Source of the DNA: Actinomycetes bacterium
GTDB taxonomy: Bacteria > Actinomycetota > Actinomycetes > Propionibacteriales > Nocardioidaceae
Reading direction: 5' to 3'
Assembly: GCA_023460975.1 (NCBI GenBank)
Contig: JAEWOG010000071.1
Location: 1 to 31,543, forward strand
Length of the DNA: 31,543 nt
A model generated the notes under the pieces. The model searched no databases, was not told where the DNA came from, and saw only the letters and a list, made by a program, of their open reading frames with translations. The translations under genes were made by a program, and so were the position numbers. Positions 13,722-19,936 of the stretch are shown one piece after another (the first letter of the stretch is position 1; each line of letters begins with the position of its first letter).

Positions 13722-14857
13722 GCGCCCGCCTCGACGTGGACGCCCTCCTGGCGGACCGTACGACCGAGATCATCGTGTGCTGCGGCTCGGGCGGGGTCGG
13801 CAAGACGACGACGTCCGCCGCGTTGGCCCTGCGCGCCGCCGAGCAGGGGCGCAAGGTCGTGGTCCTCACGATCGACCCCGCGAAACGGCTCGCCCAGTCG
13901 ATGGGCATCGAGCAGCTGGACAACACGCCCCGGCCCGTCACCGGCGTGGCGGGCGCCGGCGAGCACGGCGGGCACCTCGACGCGATGATGCTCGACATGA
14001 AGCGGACCTTCGACGAGGTCGTGGAGTCCCAGGCGAGTCCCGAGAAGGCGCGCCAGATCTTGGAGAACCCGTTCTACGTCGCCCTGTCCAGCTCGTTCGC
14101 GGGCACTCAGGAATACATGGCGATGGAGAAGCTGGGCCAGATCCACCGGGACTTCCTCCAGCAGGGCACGTACGACCTCATCGTCGTCGACACCCCGCCC
14201 TCACGCTCGGCGCTCGACTTCCTCGATGCGCCCGAGCGACTCTCGGGCTTCCTCGACGGCCGCTTCATCCGGTTGCTGCTGGCCCCGGCGAAGGGGCCGG
14301 CGCGGCTGATGTCGGTCGGCCTGGGGGCCATCACCGGCGCCTTGAACAAGATCCTCGGCGCCCAGGTGCTCACGGACATGCAGACCTTCGTGGCTGCGTT
14401 CGACACGCTCTTCGGCGGCTTCCGTCAACGCGCAGAGCAGACGTTCGCACTGCTGCAGGCCGAGGGCACCGCGTTCGTCGTGGTCGCGGCGCCGGAGCCG
14501 GACGCCCTGCGCGAGGCCGCGTACTTCGTCGACCGACTCACCACCGACGAGATGCCGCTCGCGGGGCTGGTGATCAACCGGGCCACGCCTGCCCCGCCGG
14601 GACACCTGTCCGCGGAGGAGGCGATCACCGCGGCTGAGCGCCTGGCCGGTGACGACACGGCGCTCACGCGCGGCCTGCTGCGGCTGCACGCCGACAGCGT
14701 GCGCTCGTACGAACGCGAGCAGCACCTGCGGTCGCGCTTCACGGCCGGCAACCCGGCGGTGGCGATCACTCAGGTCGAAGCACTCGCCACAGACGTCCAC
14801 GACCTCGCGGGTTTGCGCGAGGTCGGGGAGCGGCTGGCACAGGCGCCCGCCAGCTGA
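13718..14857 (+). CDS. Get3/ArsA-like ATPase, second subunit (Rv3680/BagB type)
   Basis: Protein of 379 aa, overlapping the first subunit gene by 4 nt (ATGA). The P-loop is CCGSGGVGKTTT (21-32). The position of the signature lysine in GKGGVGKT is Ser24, so this subunit keeps the catalytic Lys29 but not the inter-subunit lysine. The remaining family blocks are intact: VVVLTIDPAKRLAQSMGI (switch I Asp), YDLIVVDTPPSRSALDFLDAP (Walker B/switch II) and the central helical insertion (QILENPFYVALSSSFAGTQEYMAMEKL). It presumably forms a heterodimer with the preceding product. It is convergent with the whiB gene, 23 nt away. Confidence 0.91.
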   Translation: MSARLDVDALLADRTTEIIVCCGSGGVGKTTTSAALALRAAEQGRKVVVLTIDPAKRLAQSMGIEQLDNTPRPVTGVAGAGEHGGHLDAMMLDMKRTFDEVVESQASPEKARQILENPFYVALSSSFAGTQEYMAMEKLGQIHRDFLQQGTYDLIVVDTPPSRSALDFLDAPERLSGFLDGRFIRLLLAPAKGPARLMSVGLGAITGALNKILGAQVLTDMQTFVAAFDTLFGGFRQRAEQTFALLQAEGTAFVVVAAPEPDALREAAYFVDRLTTDEMPLAGLVINRATPAPPGHLSAEEAITAAERLAGDDTALTRGLLRLHADSVRSYEREQHLRSRFTAGNPAVAITQVEALATDVHDLAGLREVGERLAQAPAS

Positions 14858-14870
14858 GCATCGGCGCCTG
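14840..14870. terminator. Small inverted repeat between convergent genes
   Basis: CAGGCGCC (14840-14847) and GGCGCCTG (14863-14870) flank 15 nt that include the stop codon region of the second ATPase gene. It could serve as a two-way terminator for it and for the facing whiB gene. The stem is only 8 bp, so the call is weak. Confidence 0.35.
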
Positions 14871-14880
14871 TCAGCGGTCG

Positions 14881-15162
14881 TCAGACGGTGACGGCGCTTC
14901 CGCCGTTGCGGGCGGTCTCCAGAACCGAGCGCCAGGACGTGCTGGGCCGACGACGCAGGAGGGCCCGGCGCTCACGCTCGGTCATGCCGCCCCACACGCC
15001 CCACTCGATCTGGTTGTCGAGCGCCTCGGCGAGGCACTCGGTCCGCACCGGGCAGCCGCTGCAGACCTGCTTCGCCTTGTTCTGCTCGGCACCGCGCACG
15101 AAGAGCGCGTCCGGAGTGTCTCCCTTGCACGCCGCGCGCGGCGCCCAGTCCTCGACCCACAT
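14881..15162 (-). CDS. WhiB-family iron-sulfur regulator (WhiB4/WblA type)
   Basis: Protein of 93 aa with the four WhiB cysteines at 12, 34, 37 and 43 (RAACKGD and VCSGCPVRTEC), which bind a redox-sensitive [4Fe-4S] cluster. The GVWGGMTERERRALLRRR turn-and-basic segment (55 onward) contacts sigma factor and DNA. The spelling EWGVWGGMTERERRALLRRRP and the location between the Get3/ArsA pair and the class A PBP match mycobacterial whiB4 (Rv3681c) and Streptomyces wblA. Those genes act in oxidative-stress response and in developmental/antibiotic control respectively. I start at the ATG at 15162, which has GGGGA 5 nt upstream. Upstream in-frame codons lack that support. No DNA target is visible from this window. 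Confidence 0.93.
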   Translation of the reverse strand: MWVEDWAPRAACKGDTPDALFVRGAEQNKAKQVCSGCPVRTECLAEALDNQIEWGVWGGMTERERRALLRRRPSTSWRSVLETARNGGSAVTV

Positions 15163-15230
15163 GTCATTCCCCACGTTCTCAAGTCCGGCGGGATGCCCCC
15201 ATAGCACCTCTGACTCGTCCTTGTGTGGGA

Positions 15231-15298
15231 AACGTAATCGAATTCCTCACCCCTCAACCACAGCCAGGCGGCCCAAAAGGCATAGTCCATTTGGACTA
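15231..15298. promoter_or_regulatory. whiB-PBP divergent intergenic region: promoter and palindrome
   Basis: The 205-bp gap between whiB and the PBP gene has no ORF. On the minus strand TTGAGG (15252-15257) and TACGTT (15231-15236), 15 bp apart, are a weak candidate whiB promoter, giving a leader of about 60 nt. Just upstream, TAGTCCATTTGGACTA (15283-15298) is a perfect 7-bp-arm inverted repeat with a 2-nt centre, well placed for a regulator shared by both genes. The regulator is unknown. Confidence 0.45.
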
Positions 15299-15354
15299 GA
15301 CATCGGCGCATTTCGCACACGCGCGACGAGTGGGGGTGCTAATGGCCCCTCCCG

Positions 15355-15360
15355 TACGCT
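15355..15360 (+). promoter_or_regulatory. -10 box of the PBP gene, leaderless arrangement
   Basis: TACGCT (TANNNT) ends exactly 7 nt before the ATG at 15368, and the seven bases between have no Shine-Dalgarno. The -35 region is poor. This supports the ATG at 15368 as the start. Confidence 0.5.
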
Positions 15361-15367
15361 GGTGCCC

Positions 15368-17707
15368 ATGCCTGAGTCGACTTCCTCAGCGGGTACACGA
15401 GAGCACGATCCGCGCCGCATCTTCGCCCACATCGGCGTGATGGTGGTCGTGGCCGCGATCATGGGCCTGCTGGTTGCCTGCCTGGTGGTGCCGTTCGCCG
15501 GAGTGGCGAGCCTGGCCGCCAAGGACGTCAGCAAGGGCATCGACGACCTCCCCGCCGACCTGGAGACCCAGGACCTGTCGCAGAAGACGCGGATCTACGA
15601 CGCCAACGGCGACCTGATTGCCTCGTTGTACGACCAGAACCGCATCAACGTCCCGCTCGACCAGATCTCGCGGCGGATGACCGAGGCCATCGTCTCGATC
15701 GAGGACTACCGCTTCTACCTGCACGGCGCCCTCGACATCAAGGGCACGATCCGGGCCCTGGTGACCAACCAGGCCTCGGGTGGCGCCGTCCAGGGTGGCT
15801 CGTCGATCACGCAGCAGCTCGTCAAGCTCACGCTGGTCTACCAGGCCGACAGCGAGGAGGAGCGGGCCAAGGCGTCGGAGGACACGTACGCCCGCAAGCT
15901 GCGCGAGCTGCGCTACGCGCTGGCGGTGGAGCAGAAGCACTCGAAGGACTGGATCCTCGAGCGCTACCTCAACATCGCCTACTTCGGCGACGGCGCCCAC
16001 GGCATCCAGTCCGCGGCCCGCCACTACTTCTCCAAGAACGCCAAGAAGCTCAACCTGAAGCAGGCCGCCACCTTGGCCGGCCTCGTCAAGAACCCCAACG
16101 GCTACAACCCGGTGGACTACCCCGAGCGCGCGATCACGCGCCGCAACGTCGTGCTGGACCGGATGGCCCAGCTCAGCGTCATCACCACCGAGGAGGCCGA
16201 GAAGATCAAGGCCAAGCCGCTGGGCCTCAAGCTCGAGGACTCCCCCAACGGCTGCCAGCAGTCCCAGGCGCAGTTCTTCTGCGACTACGCGGTGTCGTGG
16301 CTGATGAAGGACCCCACGTTCGGCGAGACCGAGACGGAGCGCCTGCACAACCTGAAGAACGGCGGCTTCACGATCCACACCTCGCTCGACATGAGCATGC
16401 AGAAGGCCGCGGACGCGGCGGTCACCGACCACGTCAACCCGACCGACCAGGCGATCGGCTCGTTGGCGCTGGTGGAGCCGCAGACGGGTGCCGTACGCGC
16501 TCTGGCCCAGTCGCGCCCGATGGGGACCAACGCCAAGGCCGGCGAGACCCACCTCAACTACGCAGTGCCCAAGGAGTACGGCGACGCCAACGGCTTCCAG
16601 GCCGGGTCGACGTTCAAGGTGTTCGTGCTGGCGGCGGCGATCAACCAGGGCATCCCGCTCAACACCAGCATTTCCTCGCCGCAGACGATGACGATCCCCG
16701 ACAGTGAGTTCGAGACCTGCGACGGTCCGTACTACGGCTCGGGGTCGTGGCCGGTGAGCAACTCGACCGGCGCCGGCACGTACAACCTCTACACCGGCAC
16801 CCGGGACTCGGTGAACACGTTCTTCGCCCAGCTCGAGACCCAGACCGGCATGTGCGAGCCGCTGGAGCTGGCCGAGAAGATGGGCGTGGACATCCCCGAC
16901 ACCCAGAAGGTCCCCTCGTGGATCCTCGGCGTCTCGGACTCGAGCCCGCTCGAGATGGCGCAGGCGTACGCGACGTTCGCCAACCGCGGCATCCACTGCG
17001 AGGCGCGTCCCGTGCACAAGGTGCAGGCGTCCGACGGCTCGCTCGTGGCGCAGTACGATCCCTCGTGCGTGACGGTGATGCCGCGCGCGATCGCCGACGC
17101 CGTCAACGACGTGCTGCGGGGCGTCATGGAGCCGGGTGGTTTCGGCAACTCGTTCGCGCCGTCCGTGCCGTCGGCCGGCAAGACCGGGACCACCAACGAC
17201 AACAAGTCGGTGTGGTTCGTCGGCTACACCCCCGACCTCGCTGTCGCCTCGATGATCGCGGGCGCCCGCGCCGACGGCGACTGGCTTTCGCTCAACGGTC
17301 AGACCGTGGGCGGCAACTACGTGAGCAGCGCGTACGGATCCACGCTGGCGGGACCGGTCTGGGGCGACTTGTTCGCGGCCATCACGCCGAGCCTGTCGGG
17401 CGAGGACTTCACCGCTCCGGTCGGCGACGAGGTCGCGGGCGTGCTCACGCCGATCCCGGACGTGCTCGGTCAGACCATCGACGCCGCCACCGCGACCCTC
17501 ACCGGGGCAGGGTTCGAGGTGGTCGTGGGGTCGCAGATGAACAGCGGCTACCCGGCCGGCACGGTCGCCGCGACCTCCCCGGGCGCGGGCGAACGGTACG
17601 GCTCGGGCGACGTGATCACCCTGTACCCCTCGACCGGCAAGGAAGGCGGCAAGGGCAAGGGACGCGGCCGTGGCCGCGGCGGCGATGACGACGGGGACGA
17701 CGACTGA
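15368..17707 (+). CDS. ponA2: Class A penicillin-binding protein with PASTA domain (PonA2 type)
   Basis: Protein of 779 aa, a bifunctional peptidoglycan synthase. One N-terminal membrane anchor is at about 20-48. The GT51 glycosyltransferase follows, with catalytic Glu112 in SIEDYRFYLHGALD and the GGSSITQQLVK block. The transpeptidase has the nucleophile Ser414 in STFK, SVN at 481-483 and KTG at 605-607. A single PASTA domain from about 695 (PIPDVLGQTIDAATATL) is followed by a short tail that is first Lys/Gly/Arg-rich and then ends DDDGDDD. It is outside-facing and polymerises and cross-links the wall. Position beside whiB and before a metallophosphoesterase matches mycobacterial ponA2 (Rv3682). 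The start is the ATG at 15368. A longer open frame reaching back over the whiB gene is not real. Confidence 0.95.
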   Translation: MPESTSSAGTREHDPRRIFAHIGVMVVVAAIMGLLVACLVVPFAGVASLAAKDVSKGIDDLPADLETQDLSQKTRIYDANGDLIASLYDQNRINVPLDQISRRMTEAIVSIEDYRFYLHGALDIKGTIRALVTNQASGGAVQGGSSITQQLVKLTLVYQADSEEERAKASEDTYARKLRELRYALAVEQKHSKDWILERYLNIAYFGDGAHGIQSAARHYFSKNAKKLNLKQAATLAGLVKNPNGYNPVDYPERAITRRNVVLDRMAQLSVITTEEAEKIKAKPLGLKLEDSPNGCQQSQAQFFCDYAVSWLMKDPTFGETETERLHNLKNGGFTIHTSLDMSMQKAADAAVTDHVNPTDQAIGSLALVEPQTGAVRALAQSRPMGTNAKAGETHLNYAVPKEYGDANGFQAGSTFKVFVLAAAINQGIPLNTSISSPQTMTIPDSEFETCDGPYYGSGSWPVSNSTGAGTYNLYTGTRDSVNTFFAQLETQTGMCEPLELAEKMGVDIPDTQKVPSWILGVSDSSPLEMAQAYATFANRGIHCEARPVHKVQASDGSLVAQYDPSCVTVMPRAIADAVNDVLRGVMEPGGFGNSFAPSVPSAGKTGTTNDNKSVWFVGYTPDLAVASMIAGARADGDWLSLNGQTVGGNYVSSAYGSTLAGPVWGDLFAAITPSLSGEDFTAPVGDEVAGVLTPIPDVLGQTIDAATATLTGAGFEVVVGSQMNSGYPAGTVAATSPGAGERYGSGDVITLYPSTGKEGGKGKGRGRGRGGDDDGDDD

Positions 17708-17720
17708 GGCAGGAGCCTCC

Positions 17721-17988
17721 GCTCGCCCGTCGAGCGGCCTCTGCTCGTCGAGACCCTCCGCTCGTCGAGCTTGTCGAGACGCCCCCCGGGTTTCGACAAG
17801 CTCAACCAGCGAACCCGCCCGTCGAGACGCCTCCGCCCGTCGAGCCTGTCGAGACGCCCCCGGGTTTCGACAGGCTCAACCAGCATTCCCGCCCGGCGAG
17901 ACGCCTTCGCCCGTCGAGCTTGTCGAGACGCCCCCGGGTTCGACAGGCTCAACCAGCGGTGACCCGGGTTTCGACAGGCTCAACCAGC
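17721..17988. repeat. Intergenic repeat array 3, composite inverted copies
   Basis: The array lies between the convergent PBP and GatB/YqeY genes. Three composite units (17763-17810, 17838-17884, 17912-17957) run CGTCGAGCYTGTCGAGACG, a C-rich spacer, then TTCGACARGCTCAACCAGC. A lone half copy follows (17966-17988), and decayed halves lie at the left. Each unit folds through GAGCYTGTCGA and its complement. Units 1 and 2 differ by a matched base change on both arms (T with A, C with G), which keeps pairing. It is the same family as arrays 1 and 2. It probably also serves as a two-way terminator. The gap 17708-18019 contains no gene. Confidence 0.9.
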
Positions 17989-18019
17989 CGTGGACCCGGG
18001 TTCGACGGCCAGCGACGCG

Positions 18020-18478
18020 TCAGCCGAGTTGGCGGCGTACTTCTGCAGCCACAGCGCCGCCGTCGGCGCGGCCCTTGACCTGGGGCGTGACGACGCCCAT
18101 GACCTTGCCCATGCCCTTCATCCCGAGCTCGGCGGCGCCGGTCTGCGCGATCGCGGCGGCGACCAGGTCCTTGATCTCGTCCTCGGTGAGCGGCTCGGGC
18201 AGGTAGTCCGCGATCACGGCGGCCTCGGCCTTCTCCTTGGCTGCCATCTCGAGGCGGTTGCCCTCCTCGAAGGCGACTGCCGCCTCCCGGCGCTTCTTGG
18301 CCTCGCTGGTGAGGACGGTGAGCACGTCGTCGTCGCTGAGCTCCTTGGCGACCTTGCCGGCCACCTCGGCGTTGGTGATGGCGGTCAGCACCATGCGAAG
18401 CGTCGAGGAACGCACCTCGTCGCGCGCCTTGATGGCGGTCGTGAGGTCGGCGCGCAGACGGTCCTTGAGAGCACTCAT
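18020..18478 (-). CDS. GatB/YqeY domain protein
   Basis: Protein of 152 aa consisting of a stand-alone YqeY domain, related to the tail domain of the GatB subunit of the tRNA-dependent amidotransferase. It begins SALKDRLRADLTTAIKARD and contains STLRMVLTAITNAEV, the conserved IADYLPEPLTEDEI and the GMKGMGKVMGVVTPQVKGRADG end block, all typical of this family. A tRNA-binding role is usually proposed but not proven. The ATG at 18478 follows GGGGGG, and CACAAT lies a few bases further upstream, so both a short leader and leaderless initiation are possible. It is divergent from the metallophosphoesterase gene, with 71 bp between. Confidence 0.93.
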   Translation of the reverse strand: MSALKDRLRADLTTAIKARDEVRSSTLRMVLTAITNAEVAGKVAKELSDDDVLTVLTSEAKKRREAAVAFEEGNRLEMAAKEKAEAAVIADYLPEPLTEDEIKDLVAAAIAQTGAAELGMKGMGKVMGVVTPQVKGRADGGAVAAEVRRQLG

Positions 18479-18549
18479 CCCCCCATTGTGTCAGCCCTGC
18501 CCCGGCCGGTCCCGCGGGTTGTTTCGCCCGGGTGTGGCAGCCTTGAGGC

Positions 18550-19476
18550 GTGCCTGTCCCCGCCGTCCTCCGCCGTACGCTCGCAGCCGGCCTGGCGGGC
18601 GGCGCGGCGCTCACCGCGTACGCCGCGTGGGAGGCCCGCCAGTACACGCTGCGCGAGGTGCGCGTGGCCCTCCTGCCGCCGGGCGCGCGGGACGTACGGG
18701 TCCTGCACCTGTCCGACATCCACATGACCCCGGACCAGTCCGCGAAGCAGGCGTGGCTGCGCTCGCTCGCCGCGCTGAAGCCTGATCTGGTCGTCAACAC
18801 TGGCGACAACCTGGCGCACATGCGGTCGGTCCCGGTGGTGCTGGACTCGTTGGGTGCGCTGCTCGAGGTGCCCGGCGTGTTCGTGCTCGGATCCAATGAC
18901 TACTACGCGCCTGGGTTGCGCAACCCGCTGGCCTACCTGCTGCCCGACACCGGCAAGCGTCACACGGACACGCCGCAGCTGCCGTGGCCCGAACTGGTGA
19001 AGGCCTTCGGCGACGCAGGCTGGGTGGATCTCACCAACGGCCTGGGGCGGCTCGAGGTGAGTGGGCTCGACTTCGCCTTCGCGGGCGTCGACGACCCGCA
19101 CCTGGAGTTGGACGAGTTGGACCGGGTCGCGGGCCCGGCGTCGCCGACGGCCCACGTACGCCTGGCGGTCGCGCACGCCCCGTACCTGCGCGTGCTCGAC
19201 CAGTTCGCCCGTGACGGGTACGACGCCATCATCGCGGGCCACACCCATGGGGGGCAGGTGTGCCTGCCCGGGGGTCGGTCCCTGACCACCAACTGCGATC
19301 TCGAACCGGCCCGCGCTCGCGGCCTGCACCGCCATCCGGCGGACTCGGTCGACGGTGATCCGGCGTCGGCCTGGCTCCACGTCTCCGCCGGTGTCGGGAC
19401 CAACCCGTACGTGCGGCTGCGGGTGGCCTGCAGGCCCGAGGCGACCCTGATGACGCTGACCTCTCGCGCTGCCTGA
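18550..19476 (+). CDS. Metallophosphoesterase (Rv3683-like)
   Basis: Protein of 308 aa of the calcineurin-like phosphoesterase family. The dinuclear metal ligands are visible: DIH at 56-58, GDN at 85-87, GSND at 114-117 (in place of GNHD), His in VAHAPYL, and GHTHGG at 230-235. An N-terminal hydrophobic stretch (about 7-28) may be a signal anchor, as in YkuE-type enzymes that act at the membrane on lipid-linked phosphates. The true substrate is unknown. The start is GTG at 18550. The bases before it hold no Shine-Dalgarno, and CAGCCT only weakly resembles a -10 box. Its order after the PBP gene is the same as in mycobacteria, apart from the inserted YqeY gene. Confidence 0.91.
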   Translation: MPVPAVLRRTLAAGLAGGAALTAYAAWEARQYTLREVRVALLPPGARDVRVLHLSDIHMTPDQSAKQAWLRSLAALKPDLVVNTGDNLAHMRSVPVVLDSLGALLEVPGVFVLGSNDYYAPGLRNPLAYLLPDTGKRHTDTPQLPWPELVKAFGDAGWVDLTNGLGRLEVSGLDFAFAGVDDPHLELDELDRVAGPASPTAHVRLAVAHAPYLRVLDQFARDGYDAIIAGHTHGGQVCLPGGRSLTTNCDLEPARARGLHRHPADSVDGDPASAWLHVSAGVGTNPYVRLRVACRPEATLMTLTSRAA

Positions 19477-19519
19477 TCTCAGGGGGTAGGGCGATTTCGG
19501 GACCGCCCGAGGGCTCGGG

Positions 19520-19525
19520 TATGGT
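19520..19525 (+). promoter_or_regulatory. Candidate -10 box of the tRNA-Pro gene
   Basis: TATGGT lies 36 nt before the tRNA 5' end in an otherwise GC-rich spacer. The -35 region (TTTCGG near 19495) is poor, with a 19-bp gap. It is the best promoter match between the phosphoesterase stop and the tRNA. Confidence 0.4.
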
Positions 19526-19561
19526 TTGGCCTGCTCAAGTGTCGTTCGTCGGCACGAGCAT

Positions 19562-19635
19562 CGGGCTGTGGCGCAGCTTGGTAGCGCGCCTCGTTCGGGA
19601 CGAGGAGGCCGCAGGTTCAAATCCTGTCAGCCCGA
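19562..19635 (+). tRNA. tRNA-Pro (anticodon CGG)
   Basis: A 74-nt cloverleaf. The acceptor stem CGGGCTG pairs with CAGCCCG. The D-arm is GCGC/GCGC around AGCTTGGTA. The anticodon stem CCTCG/CGAGG encloses the loop TTCGGGA with anticodon CGG at 19596-19598. The T-arm is GCAGG TTCAAAT CCTGT. The discriminator base is A and CCA is not encoded. It reads CCG proline codons, frequent in this high-GC genome. The C1-G72 pair agrees with bacterial tRNA-Pro identity. Confidence 0.97.
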
Positions 19636-19641
19636 CAGTGT

Positions 19642-19657
19642 GATGTCGCAAGACATC
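19642..19657 (+). other. Small hairpin with GCAA tetraloop after the tRNA
   Basis: GATGTC and GACATC pair around GCAA, a stable GNRA tetraloop. It sits 6 nt after the tRNA in its 3' trailer and may help define processing. It is too short to claim more. Confidence 0.45.
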
Positions 19658-19659
19658 TG

Positions 19660-19695
19660 CAAGATCCGAACCCACGGATGTGGGTTCGGATCTTG
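19660..19695 (+). terminator. 16-bp perfect hairpin terminator after tRNA-Pro
   Basis: CAAGATCCGAACCCAC (19660-19675) and its exact complement (19680-19695) enclose GGAT, and TCATTTCC follows. The length, perfection and position 24 nt after the tRNA make it the likely end of the tRNA transcript. The T-stretch is weak. Confidence 0.75.
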
Positions 19696-19722
19696 TCATT
19701 TCCGGGCTCGATCAGCCTCGGC

Positions 19723-19751
19723 GCGCAGTTCTGGGAACGTACGAACTGCGC
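19723..19751. repeat. 9-bp inverted repeat
   Basis: GCGCAGTTC (19723-19731) and GAACTGCGC (19743-19751) flank 11 nt. It stands in the 300-bp gene-free stretch between the tRNA and pilC. It may be a secondary terminator or a protein site. Confidence 0.45.
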
Positions 19752-19777
19752 CCCCGGACCCACCAGTGGCCGACCCA

Positions 19778-19851
19778 CAAGTAAAGCGGGGTTATCCGCA
19801 CCTGTGCGCCCTCCTGAGGGGGTGACAGTGCGGATAACCCCGCTTTACTTG
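19778..19851. repeat. 24-bp perfect inverted repeat with nested hairpin
   Basis: The arms at 19778-19801 and 19828-19851 are exact complements over 24 bp. Each contains AAAGCGGGGTTATCCGCA or its complement. The 26-nt centre has its own small hairpin, CCCTC-CT-GAGGG. The whole 74-bp unit is A/T-richer at its tips than its surroundings. It stands between the plus-strand tRNA and minus-strand pilC, so it could end both transcripts. It could also be a small mobile or REP-like palindrome. Confidence 0.85.
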
Positions 19852-19926
19852 AACGCTGGGGGCCCGGGGACCCCGGAACGCTGGGGGCCCGGAGACCCCA
19901 AGAACGCCGAGGACCCGGGGACCCGA
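19851..19926. repeat. Three tandem 25-26-bp repeats downstream of pilC
   Basis: Units start at 19851, 19876 and 19902 with the pattern GAACGCTGGGGGCCCGGGGA. Unit 2 has GGAGACCCC for GGGGACCCC, and unit 3 is the most diverged. The array begins on the last base of the 24-bp inverted repeat and ends 10 bp before the pilC stop. It has no coding frame of its own. Copy number may vary between strains. Confidence 0.8.
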
Positions 19927-19936
19927 GGCCGAGGCC

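Noticed and set aside
12717..14857. Arsenic resistance operon
   Set aside because: The ATPases are ArsA/Get3-like, but no arsB, arsC, arsD or arsR is present, and the gene context is that of the housekeeping Rv3679-Rv3680 pair.
14888..15367. 160-codon upstream extension of the penicillin-binding protein frame
   Set aside because: It lies antisense to the whole whiB gene and the divergent spacer. Homology and the promoter geometry support the ATG at 15368.
19778..19851. Replication-origin idea from TTATCCGCA (DnaA-box-like) in both arms
   Set aside because: Only two imperfect boxes are present, both within one palindrome, with no A/T-rich region and no dnaA or dnaN nearby.
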